From Sodiomyces alkalinus F11 (taxonomy: Eukaryota; Ascomycota; Sordariomycetes; Glomerellales; Plectosphaerellaceae): DNA of 64,000 nucleotides. Shown piece by piece: positions 35,704 through 47,746 of the stretch. The notes beneath the pieces were generated by a model that worked only from the letters and a program-made list of their open reading frames with translations, was not told the origin of the DNA and made no database searches. The stretch lies in the NCBI RefSeq assembly GCF_003711515.1, contig NW_021167081.1:3590483-3654482 (forward strand), given 5' to 3'. The position numbers and the translations under genes are program-made. Each line of letters starts with the position of its first letter. Positions within the stretch are counted from its first letter, which is position 1.

Positions 35704-38700
35704 CCGTAAAGTGCCTTATACAGGCATACTCTAATAGAACTATATAGGCTATTATTATACGTAAACTTAGCCTTTTATAACTAGATCGGCTAATAATCGG
35801 CGACCTCCGCCCTTATCATCCTTAGAAACTTAAATAGCGTTTAGTGCGTCTATTTAGTCTGTCTATCCGTTTAAGAGTAGAATATAGTGGATAGTCGGCG
35901 AGTAATCGCCCTTTTACGGTAGAACTCCTCCTAAAATCGACTTATAATAAGCTTATCCCTATCACTTATAATTCCCTTTAGGCTCCCGAAACGGTATTTA
36001 ACCTGGCTATAAAGGATAGTAGCTAACTAGGGTGCTATAAGTATGTTATAGGTTAGTATAAAAAGGATATACTTTATTAAGCGGTTAACGATTATTAGTA
36101 TAGTATTATAAGTTTAACCGTCCCTATCCTTCGCGGATAGGAAACCCGTAATAAAATCTATAGCGATTTCTTAAAACGGGTATAATAGTAGTAGTAGCGA
36201 CTATAGTTATCCGTGCCGTTTATACCTTAGTACCTAAGTACTATAATAAGCCGAGTATACGGCAACGTATTTGCGAATATCGTATACTAGATTAACCTAA
36301 TAGAATTTTCTTAATATTAGCTCTAGTATCTTATTTATACTTATATATCCCCTATAGGGGTTATTATAATATTAGCGTAGGATCTCTATTCTATTTATCG
36401 CCTCCTCGGGGATTACTAGTCGTCTCCTATAACGTAGTATACTATTTTCGTCTAAAGAGTACCCCGCTCTTTTTCCGGTCTTTTATCGAATATTTACCGC
36501 TAAAGATATATAGTTAGCATTAATAGTCTATAGCCCTCTAACTAATTACCTAAACTCTTTACTGGATATAAGACGATTTACCGTTTCGCCCCTAATAAGC
36601 TTATATATTATAGAGTATAGGATATATTAATCCGGGATTATAATAACACTAGCCTTAGTCTCCTCCTCCGGTGTATAGTCGGCGGAGGCCCGCTAGGCTA
36701 TCGTATTATTACCGCGGGTCTTCTTAGCCTATATCATCGCTACGATAATAACACGCGAGGTACTATCCTTTAGGCTTAAAGGTGGCTATTACCCTTATCG
36801 CCTTACTCTAGGGCTTAGCTACGCGACGTCTTCGCTTAGCGGAGTAACCCGTTATGTGTTAGGTTTAAGGTCCTTCTCCTAAAGTAACCTCCTAGCGGCC
36901 TATATATATATAAAAAGAACCGCCTTTTTTAGGGTAGCGTGGATTTATACGATTTATCGGCGAATACTTACCTATATATTATTAATTAGACTTAGCTTAT
37001 GAGAGAGGGTAGAGAGAATATCGCTATAGGATATTTCCCCCCCTATATAGTTTAGCCTTCTAGATAGACTATCCGCTAGGTTTATCTTTCTCGGGTAATA
37101 CTATACTTCGAAATCGAAAGATATAAGCCGATATACCTATCTAATAAGCCTTCTACGAAGGTCTTATACTAGCGCCTATAGTATACCCTTTAGGGCTTTA
37201 TAGTCCGTTAGAACCGTGAACGCCTACCTTATACCTTTAAGGTAATATCTTTAATACTCTAAGCTTTCTATAATAGCTAATAACTCCTATTATCCTATAG
37301 CCTACTATTATTCCGTATCGGTGAGTTTTCGCGAATAATAGGCGATTAGTCGTTATTACGAGTTATGCTTTTAACTTAAAGTTCCGGATACTACTTTATC
37401 TAATATATCCGTCTTAACTCTAGAATCTAGCACGGGGTTCTAAGAGCGTAGAATAAGCGCCGAGCTAAAAACGACCTTTAGTCTTTTAAAAGCTTCTTAA
37501 GCCTCCCGCGGAAAATAGAATAGTCCTTTTTTCACGCCGGCCTTACTACCTTTTAATAGCGCGGATAAGGGTATTATAACCTGTAAGTACCCTTTAATAA
37601 ATCTTTTATAGAAATTCGTATATCGTAGGAAAACTTATATATCCCTAAATAATTCTAGCGCCGGCTACTCGGCTACCGCTTATACCCTTTCTAAGTCTAT
37701 TATAATACCCTTACGGCTTACTATAAACCCTAAGAAGTCTACCCGGTCCCTATAAAATTCGTACTTTAATTGTTTAGTATATAATTAGTAACGCCGTAAC
37801 CTTTTAAGAACTTATTATAGGTGCTTTGTATATTCCTCCTTTATATAGGAGTAGATTAGGATATCGTTAAAGTATACGATATAGTCGATACCTAGTAAGC
37901 CGGCGAGTACTTAGTAAACATATACGTAAAATATCGCGGGCGCATGTATTAATCCGAATAGTATAACCGTATACTTAAAGTGCCTATACCGCGTTCCAAA
38001 TACGGTTTTCTAGTAATCCTTTTTCTTAATCCGGATCCTATAATAGGTATCTTAGATATTAACCTTCGAAAAGTACTAGGCGCCCGAAAGGCGATCTAAT
38101 AGTTCCCTAATTAGTAGGAGTAAGTACCGGTTCTTAATCGTAATAGCGTTTAGCCTATAATAGTTAATATATAGGCGGAGGCTATTATCCTTTTTCAGTA
38201 TAAATAGGACTAACGACCCTATTAGGCTAATCGATTTTTAAATATAACCGCTTGTTATACCTTTAGCGATATACTTTTTTAGCTCCTTAAGCTATATTCG
38301 ATAATAGCGGGTATAAGGGCCTAAACGGGGGCTCTTTCCCCTTTTATATATTAATAGAATATTCTACGTCCTCCAGTAGAGGTAATTCCTTCGCTACTTC
38401 TTCCGAAAATATATCTACGAATTATCGTAGACTAAAAGGTAAACGCACGCCTTTAGACCGTGGTTTATCGTTCTCTACTAACAGGATTATTATATCCGGG
38501 GCGCTATCCGCGATAGCGGTGGTTATAGTAATATATATAATATACGCCTTCGCCCTTTACTTTATTACCTCCTAGGCCTAGGCCTCGGGTTCCGTGATAA
38601 AGAGCGGTCTAAAGCTAAATATTCGGCTAGCCGTATCTATTAGGATACTCTCCTAACCTATACTATTATTTAATAATAATAAATAACCTAACCCCTTCGG

Positions 38701-40330
38701 TTAATCTATATAAATAAATACTCTCTTTAAGAGTTAGGGCCTCCCCTTAAAGTCTACTAAATAAAAAGCTAAGCCGTATACTCCGCGATTACTCGCCGCT
38801 CGGCAATTAAAACCTTTTAGAGCCGGGGCTTAGATTCCGCTTAGCGGCTATAACTTTAACCGTTCTACTAGCGCTAGGCTAATAATATCGACTTATATAC
38901 CCGTATTAAGGTTAACGCTAATCTTAACCTCGCGCCCTTCTCGGATAATATATACTACGCCTCGCGCGACTTTACCGATTAGAACCTATTTCGGGGCTTT
39001 TACGGATATAGTACTTACCCCTTATACTACGCTAATCCGTTTACCGGGCTATTAGGAATCTCGGTAATCCGTATATCGTCGTTCAGGGCTAAATGCCCTT
39101 AGACCTAGATATTATGCCCTTAGACCTAGATATTATTTACGTTAGCGCTTTTTTTCGCTAAGCCCTTACCGCCGTCTTTATGGACTTTACTATAATAGTC
39201 CTTAGACCGGTATCTCTTTTTACTATAGTTATAGTACTTCCTATTAAAGGGTTTATCTGACTTAGAGACTTTCTAGGTGTTAGGCGTTATTATCGATAAT
39301 AAAGATTTCGTCGTTTATTATTACCTTTTTAAGGTGCTTTCCGACCGTTTAGCGGATAGATACCGTCCCCTCTATAACAGGTTATCCTTCTAATAGTAAG
39401 AGTAAGACCTGTTCCGGCTATCAGACCTATTATTCGGGGAGTATATCTCCTAAAATAACTACGCCTCCTATACTACTATATAAGCCTTTTTAAGCTTAAC
39501 CCGCCGCTCGCGAAGCTTATCGCGGAACCGTGCGGGTAGTCGTTAAAAGTAGTTATATATATATGCTTCGCTACTATACGTCTTTTACCCTAATAGGCGA
39601 TAGTAGGTATCCTATTATTCGAATAACTTTATCGGCGTTATCTTACCGATAATATATAACTTATATAACTCCTCTTAGTAGTAGAAGTGCTATAAGTCGC
39701 GGGATAGGTATTCTCGCCGAATAAACGTCTTAAGGTTATCCTATATAGGCGATAAAAGCTTCCGCTTATAGCTCCGTTATAATATCTAGTAAAAGCGTTT
39801 TATCTTAGTTAAAGCCTATTTAATTAGCTAGAGTATAGGGGCCTCTACCCGAAAACGGTTCCCGGCCTTAACCACGGATACTTAGTTATTAATCTTAGTA
39901 ATAGTTATATTCTCCCCTAGCATTTTATAGTTATAAACTAGTAGCTTTGTATATTCCTGCCTTATCGCCGGTTATTCTATAAGCCTTTATAGGGTAGCCT
40001 TATTCTACCTTTATATCTACTAGTTAAACTCTTACTACTATTATACCTAACACGCTAGTAGGGCGAATAGGTTCTTGGTGGTTATCGGGGACGGTTCCTT
40101 TACGCGGTCGGAAAACGCGTAGCTCGCCGACTATTTAGCGCTCCTCGCCTACTTAATATTAAGCCTCCGTGGACGATTATCTACGGATAACGTCTATATT
40201 CGTACCGAATTAAGGGATAACGATAAGGCTGTATCGTTATCGTCGTTCTAGTAGTCCTAACACTCTTCGGTGCCTTAAATAGGCTTTTTCTGTTATACGC
40301 TTATATCCGCCCGCTCGGCGTCGGTAATAC
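35704..40330 (-). pseudogene. Gypsy gag-pol: gag, protease, RT, RNase H, integrase (broken)
   Basis: From right to left on the minus strand: gag with a zinc-knuckle remnant near 39230 (YYNYSKKRYRSKDYYS, each expected Cys and His now Tyr); protease at about 38890 (NTGI.VDIISLALVERLKL, from DTGA/S); RT at about 37850-38200 with YFSKVNI.DTYYRI, FGLIHAPA and YIVYFNDILIYS (YLDD type); the FLGF..S.KGI block; RNase H; and integrase at 35760-36350 with IDFITGFL, DRDG.TYNTILIIVNRL.KY and the GIISDRDKLI and STIFY..TDRQTK catalytic blocks. It reads on into 28680-29302 across copia-2. Confidence 0.9.
39096..39140. repeat. Tandem duplication of a 23-bp unit in gypsy gag
   Basis: The unit ATGCCCTTAGACCTAGATAT occurs twice in direct succession. 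23 bp is not a multiple of three, so the second copy shifts the frame: a small defect independent of RIP. Confidence 0.8.
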
Positions 40331-40396
40331 TTCGTAAAGTCCGCTTTAGTGGTATCTTCAGCCTACTAACCTTATAGGTATAGAAGTTAAAGAATT

Positions 40397-40619
40397 TATT
40401 AAGGAATAGGCTATAATACTAGGGAAAAGATACACCGTAACGGATAATACTATTCGAACTTAATAGTCGTATATTATATAGACTTTAACTTAAGAAGGAA
40501 AAGGGAACTTTTCCCCCTTTACACTAACGTGGTAATTTAGTCTCGCCGAATACTCGGCGATCTAAGCATATCTCCGATCCTATATAGTGCTAATCTATAG
40601 TGCTACTTAGTTCCTTATA
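40397..40619 (-). repeat. Gypsy 5' LTR
   Basis: 223 bp, begins TATTAAGGAA (from TGTTAAGGAA), ends TTCCTTATA, followed by aaagg (40620-40624). Confidence 0.92.
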
Positions 40620-40624
40620 AAAGG

Positions 40625-43600
40625 ACTCTTAAAAGTTATAGCCGAAAGAATCGTCGACGGAGGTATCTAATTTTATCGATAACCAGGACGAGGATTCTGA
40701 TAAGAAATCCTATAGAATATACTCTCTTCTATAACTAAATGGTAACATTAGCAGTAACCTCCTTAACCAGCTATTAATCGATTCCGGCACCTCTAGACAT
40801 ATCACTAACGAATAACACCTGCTACAGGACTTCGAACCTGCTATAGAAAAGTATTGTTTTTGAACAGGTGGTAGAGAGACTAAGCTAGTTAAGAGTTATA
40901 GCAGGATATGATTAGAGATAGACGACGAATATAGTAATCCCTTCGTTTTAATACTAAATCGCGTTACTTTTATATAAGAGTACCGAATAACCTTAATCGC
41001 GACTAGAAGATTAAAGGAATAGGGTATCGTTTTTAACACCGACCTCGAGGTCTTAAAGGTTAAGAGATCTGCCGAAGAGGGCTTATTAGCCCTAGCACTT
41101 AATAACGTTAACGACTAATACGCCCTTATTCCGACCGGTCGCTAATAGCACCTACTAAGCAGCTTCTTTAATAGCTCCACGACTCCTACTATAAGCGTGG
41201 CTAACGCTTATTTATAGCACGAGAGGCTAAGGCACGCCCGCGCTACTACCCTCGATAAAATTAGCGATGCCCTTATTAGAGGCGTGATAAAAGAACGTTA
41301 AAAAGGCCCTCTTATAGTAGACTATACGGCCTATACCCTTAGTAAGGCAAAGAAGGTTATCTCGAGAAGGTCACCTAACTACTAAACAATAAGGCCGTGG
41401 TATAGGGTAGAGGTTAACCTATTTAGCCTTAACGAGGCCTATACCGGTATAAAGGTCGTGATGCTTTTATACAATCCCTGTACTCATTAAGCTATTATAA
41501 GGTTCCTGCGTGACCATAAATCAGCCTTATCTATATTAGTGAATTTTAAGTTTTTCCTTTAGAGGCAGTACCACTATATAATTACAGTGATCCGACTAGA
41601 TAGAGAAAGATCACTTTAGAAAGGCTTTGATAAATAGGCCGATAAGAGAGGCATTTTGCTTAAGAGGTTATCGCCATATATAACCGCGCAGAATCCGAAG
41701 GCAGAACGTCATGGCGGCGTTATTCTTACTATCGCGAGGACCCTTATAACGGCCTTAGGCATCTAATAGGATATATAGCCAGAACTAGTGGCTACTATAG
41801 TATATCTATATAACCTTATCCCTCGGAAGGACTTCTAGTAGAAAACCCCTTAAGGGCAGATAGAGGATTGGACTAATAAATAAGGCCTGAAGAAGATCTT
41901 GATAAAGCCTATCGTTAGCTACTTAAAGAGGTATAGTTATAAAGTATATCCACTAACCGCCGACTATTAACGAGGTCGTAACCGTAACGCTAAGCTCGCG
42001 GAGAGAGTATATATCGGCTATTTAATCGGCTACGAGAGCACTAATATATATCAGATTTAGGTGCTAAAATTAGGGAGGATTCTATGGATAAAAGACGTTA
42101 CCTTTAACGAAAAACAGCTATATAAAGATCGTGACTACGAACCTAAGGTGTTAATTAAGGTTTTCAAGTAGCATAATCTGCCTATAGATTATTAACTCCA
42201 TAATCCTCTAGGTATTACTACTAATATAGTCCATTTCTACCCTTAAACGCTGCTAGAACAGAATACTATAAGGGAGGCTATAGCGGCCGCTGCTACTGCT
42301 AGTGCTTCTAAGGGGGTGGATAGAGGTGTAGGTTTAATAACCACTACAGAATCTACAGAAGAATAATAATAGCAGGAATAGCAGGAAGCACCTAATTAAG
42401 AGGCACGTGGAACAGGGCAAACAAGCCCTACAACGCCTTCCACGCCTCCGGCGGCACCTGCTTCAACGTCTTCCACAATTACACCTATAATTATACCTGT
42501 AACGGCACCTGTTTTCCCTCCTTCAACCACCACAAACGGCCCTCCTACACCACTAACTAGAACTACGGATCTACCGCCTATTTTTAAATAGCCTAACGAT
42601 ACCGAAGATTAATCTAACGATACGGCCGTAACCGGCGATACCGTCGAAATAGGATTATTATCCCCTGACTAGTCGGTTCTTAAAGAGGAATCAACCACTG
42701 CTGCCACCGCCGTTAATCTGGTATCCACGGCTCCTGCTAAGTCTTCATAACCCTCTTCTTCCACTACCACTACTAACTAACCTTCCTCTTCCACTAGCAG
42801 AAAAAGCCGCCCTCCTATTATTCCGACAGCCGCTACCGACCGGCCTACCCGTAGTAGGCGTCTAACCGACTATTATACCCCTCCTTCCTTTTATACCTTC
42901 TATAACCAGATTAACATACCAAAGAAGCCACTGCTACGCCGCGATATACCTAAGGAACCTCTGAACTAGTCTTAAATACTAAAGAGTCCCTATAAATTAG
43001 AATAGATTAAGGCCGCCTTATAGGAGGTCGGCATGCTTAAGTCAATAGATACCTCTAAACGGTAGGAATAGTCTTACTAGTAGGGGCACGGCTCGGGACT
43101 CTTTAAATTAGTTCTAAGGCCACTAGACCTTAAATAGGTTTTTAAGTATAAGGTTAATCCTATAGGCTACGTTAATAAGTTTAAGGTACGCCTTTATGTT
43201 TAAGAGGATTAATAACCTAATAACCACCTTAACGCCTACGCTTCTACCCTCACGGGAAGGACCTTTAGGTCGCTAATAGGTATTATAGCCTACTTTGATC
43301 TTAAAACTCGGTAACTTAACGCCGTTAACGTGTTCACTAATACCCTGCTTAACGAGGAAATCTATATTAAGGACCCCCTTAGTTAGTAGCTTCTCTAGTC
43401 GGCTACGGGCCTTAAAGCCCACGAATAGCTCGAGGACCTTTTAAAGTAATACCCTCCTATATAACGTACAGGGAATTAACGGCTACGCAGGGCGTTATAT
43501 AGCCTTTGGCATTCCCTAAAGCTATAGCACTAATAGCTCTTTTCCGTACTAGGTAAGTGCAGTTTAAAGTAATTAACCGAAGACAATTAGGTCTTTAAGA

Positions 43601-44640
43601 ATAAGGTCCTGATTACTTTCTTTTACGTTAATAATATTATCCTAATCTACCGTAAGGAATATTAATCTGCTACTAATAATCTAGTATAGCAGATACAGAA
43701 GAACTTCTAAGTCAGGGATCTAGGACCACTTAAATGGTTCCTTAGAATCCATGTAGGACGCGATCATTAATAATATAAGCTATAGTTATCGCTTAATAAC
43801 TATATCACCGATAAGATAAAGGCGTTATAGGTGAATGATAGAGGTTATAGGGTTAAAAGCCCTCTTTCTTATCCTAATATCTTATAACCCTCCACCGACT
43901 AATAAGCCTCCGAAGAATTAATCTATCTATATCTTCGGAAGGTCGGTTCTATTAACTACGCCGCCTATTAGACCCGGCCTAATATCTCTAAAGCCGCTTC
44001 GAGGCTTACCGAATTTAGTACTAACCCCTTAAAATAGTATCACGAAGCTATAGATAGGTGCCTAAAATACCTCGGCTTAATAAAGACCCTATACCTCTAC
44101 TTCGGACCACGTAAAGACCACTAAAAGCCTGCACTCTTCTATACCTCCGACGCCGCCTTCGCGGACGACAGTAAGACTAAGTATAGTTCCTAAGAGTATA
44201 CTACCTTACTATTCGGGGGTCTTATAGACTAGAAGGTAAATAAGTAAATAAGTAATATAACCTCTAGTACTAAAGCCGAGCTTATAGCGCTTTCTGCTAC
44301 TACTAAGTAGTATATCACGACGAGGCGTTTAATAAAGGACCTTACCCTTACCTTTAAGGAGGAACCACTAACTATATACTACGATAATTAATAAACTAAG
44401 TAACTATTAGAGTCGCCGTGGCCTTAGGTTACCTTAAAATTAAAGTATCTTAATATCCACGCCCTTTAGATCCGATAAACCGTTTAAAAAGGGGCCGTCT
44501 TAATTAATTAGATCGCCACTAACGATATAGTTAGCGATAGCCTTATAAAAGTACTACCCCTATAGAAACACAGGGCGCTTATATATCTGTTTAGTATAGA
44601 GGTCCCGCCGAAATAGGATTAAAGTAATTAATAGAGACGA
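40625..44640 (+). pseudogene. Copia-B pol: protease, integrase, RT, RNase H (broken)
   Basis: Forward frame with an intact-looking protease start DSGTSRHITNE (about 40785-40815); a pre-integrase segment ERLRHARATTLDKI (about 41220); integrase with VDYTAY and GIKVVMLLYNP (about 41320-41480) and the AERHGGVI block (about 41700); an IN-RT linker at 42240-42900; RT with FFYVNNIILI (FYVDD changed at both Asp, about 43615-43655); and the RNase H entrance DAAFADD-like block near 44150 and KAELIALSATTK (about 44270). Stops are largely TAG/TAA. The linker at about 42360-42560 is much less mutated. Confidence 0.88.
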
Positions 44641-44870
44641 CGATCTTCTATTACGTTTTAATTAAAGGAAAACGGTTAATTAGACCGTTATTTTAAGTGT
44701 TTTTATACCCCTATAGACTATTATTTAGGTACTGTTTTTAACACTTTTTAACTGCTTTTTGGCTTTAACGCCTATAACGCCGTTAATTAATATCTAAGCC
44801 CGATTTACCCTGGCTTTTAAGCATTCAACGAGCAGAATAGTTAGGATTAATCCTACTATTCTAGGGGGTG

Positions 44871-45064
44871 TGTCAGATACCTATAGCCACCTTATCGAGG
44901 TATAATAAACCATATTATATCAGACGTGTGGAGTACCTCGTTCCTATATATCCACCCTTATTTCCCCTGCTTTTTCCGTATAGTTAGACATCCCCGTAAA
45001 GTATCACAAACTTCACTTAGATGAATACACACACAATTCCGCGTACCTTATTTGTGTTCTGACA
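44871..45064 (+). repeat. Copia-B 3' LTR
   Basis: 194 bp, TGTCAGATACC...TTCTGACA, preceded by the polypurine tract CTAGGGGGTG (44861-44870). The inner half is RIP-mutated; the outer half, towards the genes, keeps CACACACA and TTGTGTTCTGACA. Confidence 0.93.
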
Positions 45065-45273
45065 ACTGGTATACACGGCTTCATCTTTAACTCATCTTGT
45101 ACCAACCTCACATATACCCCGTCACTCGTTGCAAAATTCTTGCCCGGACACCTGTCAAATATTTCTGGCCATCGGCCTTGCGATACGTGAGCTTGTGGTC
45201 TGTGGACTTCTTGTCACCTCTTCAATATCAAGGACGCAGCCAACTCCAGCAAACCAAAACCAAAACCAGCAAG
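45065..45273 (+). promoter_or_regulatory. Upstream region of SMD1
   Basis: 209 bp of normal-composition DNA between the copia-B LTR and the SMD1 start codon. Any promoter and 5' leader must lie here or extend into the LTR. A CAAAACCAAAACCAGCAAG stretch directly precedes the ATG and has the A-rich Kozak-like context of fungal genes. No TATA box is obvious. Confidence 0.5.
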
Positions 45274-45922
45274 ATGAAGCTCGTCAGGTAAGCGGTCGTC
45301 CTGTCACAATTGGCCTCAGAGGACCAGGCTGAAGACTCGCATTTGACTTCTTCCCCTCTTTGCCTAGCCCAACGGTGCGGACCACTGTATCTGACTTGAA
45401 AAAAAAAACTTCTTTCGCACAGATTCCTGATGAAATGCGCCAACGAAACGGTCACAATCGAACTTAAAAATGGTTAGTTAGTCGCCTGTCTGCACAAGGT
45501 CTGAATGATCTGGCCTCTGCTGGGAAGGGGAAGAGTGGAGAGGTTACACAGGAGGATGCACTCGTGACATGAACGGCAGGGAGCCCTTGGGGAACCCTTG
45601 GCTAACGATCGCCCAATTCGCCACAGGCACCATTGTCCATGGCACCATTATGTCCGTCTCGCCTCAAATGAACACGGCTTTGAGGACAGTCAAGATGACA
45701 CACAAGGGCCAAGAACCCATGTCCCTTGATACCATGAACATCCGCGGGTCGACCATCCGCTATTTCATCCTCCCGGACTCTCTACCGCTCGATACCTTAC
45801 TCATCGACGATGCGCCGAAACCGAAAAACAAGGCAAGGAAGGAGGCGGATCGGGGTCGCGGAGGGCGCGGTGGAGGTCGCGGACGGGGTCGGGGCAGAGG
45901 ACGTGGCCGTGGAAGAGGCTAG
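45274..45922 (+). CDS. SMD1: Small nuclear ribonucleoprotein Sm D1
   Basis: Core spliceosomal protein: one of seven Sm proteins forming the ring on U1, U2, U4 and U5 snRNA in the nucleus. Three exons: 45274-45287, 45423-45472, 45627-45922, giving 119 residues, the usual Sm D1 length. Exon 1 encodes only MKLVR; exon 2 [16 protein letters not shown]; exon 3 [36 protein letters not shown] and [11 protein letters not shown], near-identical to yeast and animal Sm D1, then an RG-rich tail from about residue 98 (nuclear import, arginine methylation). Introns use GTAAGC...CAG and GTTAGT...CAG, with GCTAAC 20 bp before the second acceptor. The frame joins only with both introns removed. It ends convergent with MTQ2. 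Confidence 0.97.
45288..45422 (+). other. SMD1 intron 1
   Basis: 135 bp, donor GTAAGC, acceptor CGCACAG, possible branch CTGAC at 45391-45395. It splits codon 5 (AG|A, Arg). Confidence 0.92.
45473..45626 (+). other. SMD1 intron 2
   Basis: 154 bp, donor GTTAGT, branch GCTAAC at 45601-45606, acceptor GCCACAG. It splits the Gly codon G|GC. Confidence 0.92.
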
Positions 45923-46546
45923 TGGTAGCGAGGCTGGCAACGTACGCGTCAAGGAAGGACATGGGCTGGCTATTGCCCCCAACGACCAATGGGATGGATA
46001 TACGACGGTCCTCGGCGGATCATGCTGTGCGGTGATAAAATTAATCTCGCCACATCTGAGGGAGGATAGCTTGTGGCAAAGGGATATGCGACCCAGAAAG
46101 GCAGACCTTGGTACAGGGGCCGTGGGTGGTGTGTATAATGGCAACCCTTCCGACGTCGCCGTGCCCCTGGGAGGATGCGTGCGTATATGACGCCTGCTGT
46201 TGTCTGGGTCGCATTCACCCTGCGATGTGCCTTGTATCGGCGTCATTTTTCGGATCCTTTTTTTTTTCGCCGTTTTCTTTTGGCGCGACGGCGATGAGTG
46301 CTCAACAATATTACACAATACCACCAGGGACGGACAGGACTATTGGACTTATTGTTACGACAGCCGGTCAATGTTCTCCTTTTGACTTGCGTGGTGGGAT
46401 GGTGAGTGGAGGTAGATGCCAAGTCATCATTTCCGTCGTCCATATGCTGGAATGAGTAGATTGCTCGATTGCTCGATGAAAAAGACAGTAAAGGAAAACA
46501 AGACAAAACAACAATAGACAACCCATTCCACCTACCAGGCGGTGTG
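45923..46546. other. Convergent 3' spacer between SMD1 and MTQ2
   Basis: 624 bp of normal-composition DNA holding both 3' untranslated regions. There is a T-run at 46257-46268. The overlapping open frames on both strands (up to 175 codons) show no domain or codon pattern that I can support. Confidence 0.6.
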
Positions 46547-47350
46547 TCATGATTCTCGCCTGTCTCTTACGTTGTCCTTCGAGATTCTGATGACTTGCAA
46601 CTTCTCCCACCCGGCCTTGTTTCCGCTCTCGCCGACGGTCAGTGCCCTCCAAGACGGGCCTAATCTGCCAACCCGGGCTTTGACATCGTCGGGTTTGTTT
46701 TGTGCACATAACAGTATGTAGGCACAGCCTCGCGCCGAGAGGATATCAGGCAGGGATTCGACCAGCCGACTTGTCGTTTCCATGCCATCTCTCCCTCCGG
46801 CGTAGGATAAGGCCAGGAGGTATGAATCCCCGTCGAAGCTGGGGGTGCGGTCCGTCAGGTTCGAGAGCGAGTACGCAAGGCCGGCGAGGTCACTGGGTGC
46901 CGCGGCGTCGGGCGGTAGAGAAGGTAGTGCTTCGGACGGGACGTACGGCGGGTTAAACAGCAGGATGTCCACTTTGCCAGGAGGCAGTGGGGCGGCAAGG
47001 TCTCCCACGTCGGCACCGAGCCAGCACGGAGCATGGGTCCCAGGGTGATCAACCTGGGCCTTGCGGACGGTGTCGTTGGTGGCGCGACAGGCAAAGGGGT
47101 TGACGTCGACGCCAGCGGCGAGGATATCGCGCCTGCCGAACAGGTGAGCTGCCTGGGCGACGACGAAAGCGATCACGACGCCCGAGCCTGTGCCCACTTC
47201 CAGGACGAGTGGAGGATGGCCTTGGAACCTAGCGTGCAGAAAGGCCGTTTCGGCTGGGGCGGATAGGGTGTCCAGAAGGAGGTATGAGTCCTCAGAAGGC
47301 TCGTATACACGGCTGAAGGGCACATGTGAGGTGTCTGGTGTTGGAAGCAT
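46547..47350 (-). CDS. MTQ2: eRF1 (translation release factor) glutamine N5-methyltransferase, catalytic subunit
   Basis: S-adenosylmethionine-dependent methyltransferase of the HemK/Mtq2 family. With the small partner Trm112 it methylates the Gln of the GGQ motif of release factor eRF1 in the cytoplasm. Single-exon, 267 residues, a little longer than yeast Mtq2 (about 220). VYEPSEDSYLLLD (15-27) is the family N-terminal block; EVGTGSG (51-57) binds the methyl donor; GVDVNPFA (80-87) holds the acidic residue contacting its ribose; FNPPYVPSE (132-140) carries the catalytic NPPY motif that marks Gln/Asn and adenine methyltransferases. The start chosen is the first Met, close to the conserved block. 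Trm112 itself is not in the window. Confidence 0.93.
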   Translation of the reverse strand: MLPTPDTSHVPFSRVYEPSEDSYLLLDTLSAPAETAFLHARFQGHPPLVLEVGTGSGVVIAFVVAQAAHLFGRRDILAAGVDVNPFACRATNDTVRKAQVDHPGTHAPCWLGADVGDLAAPLPPGKVDILLFNPPYVPSEALPSLPPDAAAPSDLAGLAYSLSNLTDRTPSFDGDSYLLALSYAGGRDGMETTSRLVESLPDILSARGCAYILLCAQNKPDDVKARVGRLGPSWRALTVGESGNKAGWEKLQVIRISKDNVRDRRES

Positions 47351-47746
47351 CTTTCTTTCTTACGCAAGGTGATATGGAATGGTGAGGTTTGGGTTCACAT
47401 CGAATGACATTTAAGGCTGATAAAATGTCCGTCAATTGATGTTGTCGACCCTTTCATTACGATCGTAGGTAAATCAGGGTGTGTGAATTTGCTTAATTAA
47501 TTTGCATCCGGTGGTCTCCAGATCCATACTTTATGGGCCGGCTTATTACTTAGCATCATCCTCGATTTCAACATCCAGAATGCGCAACTCCCATTGTTTC
47601 TTTCCTCTGCAATCATCTCTACCGAAATTGACCCCTCCTGCGCTGTGTTAGGTTCAATTTGGTGCTGCCCAGTTCTCAATACGTTTTGATCTCTAGCCCC
47701 TGGTCCCTAGATATGAATACTAATACACAATACGTCTTCAACTTCC
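47351..47746. promoter_or_regulatory. Upstream region of MTQ2
   Basis: 396 bp between the MTQ2 start and the possible small gene. It must hold the MTQ2 promoter. No conserved element is recognisable by eye. Confidence 0.4.

Larger units (their letters stand above)
19336..40619 (-). mobile_element. Gypsy chromovirus (Ty3/gypsy LTR retrotransposon) containing two later insertions
   Basis: LTRs of 223 bp each (19336-19558 and 40397-40619) begin TGTTAAGGAA and end TTCCTTATA, the mutated inverse. A perfect target duplication, aaagg, flanks them. Minus-strand gag, protease, RT, RNase H, integrase and chromodomain occur in that order from right to left, the Ty3/gypsy order. Without copia-2 and the Helitron-bearing segment it would be about 7 kb, a normal size. 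It interrupts copia-B between gag and protease. Confidence 0.93.
17838..45064 (+). mobile_element. Copia-B: Ty1/copia retrotransposon, outermost shell of the nested stack
   Basis: Two 194-bp LTRs (17838-18031 and 44871-45064) begin TGTCAGAT and end TTCTGACA/TTCTGATA. The sequence actg precedes the left LTR (17834-17837) and follows the right one (45065-45068), probably the remaining part of a 5-bp duplication. The initiator-tRNA primer-binding site follows the left LTR, and a polypurine tract (CTAGGGGGTG) precedes the right one. Removing the gypsy insertion leaves a 5.9-kb element with gag on the left and protease-integrase-RT-RNase H on the right. Its right LTR abuts the gene island. Confidence 0.93.

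Noticed and set aside
45797..46324. 175-codon minus-strand frame over the SMD1 3' end
   Set aside because: It is antisense to the GC-rich RG repeat of SMD1 and continues into the 3' spacer; low-complexity shadow, not a gene.
46854..46990. MTQ2 as a DNA adenine or bacterial PrmC-type enzyme
   Set aside because: The short chain, the N-terminal VYEPSEDS block and the lack of an N-terminal helical domain fit the eukaryotic Mtq2 group better.
46902..47110. Forward frames opposite MTQ2
   Set aside because: Antisense shadows of a well-conserved methyltransferase frame.
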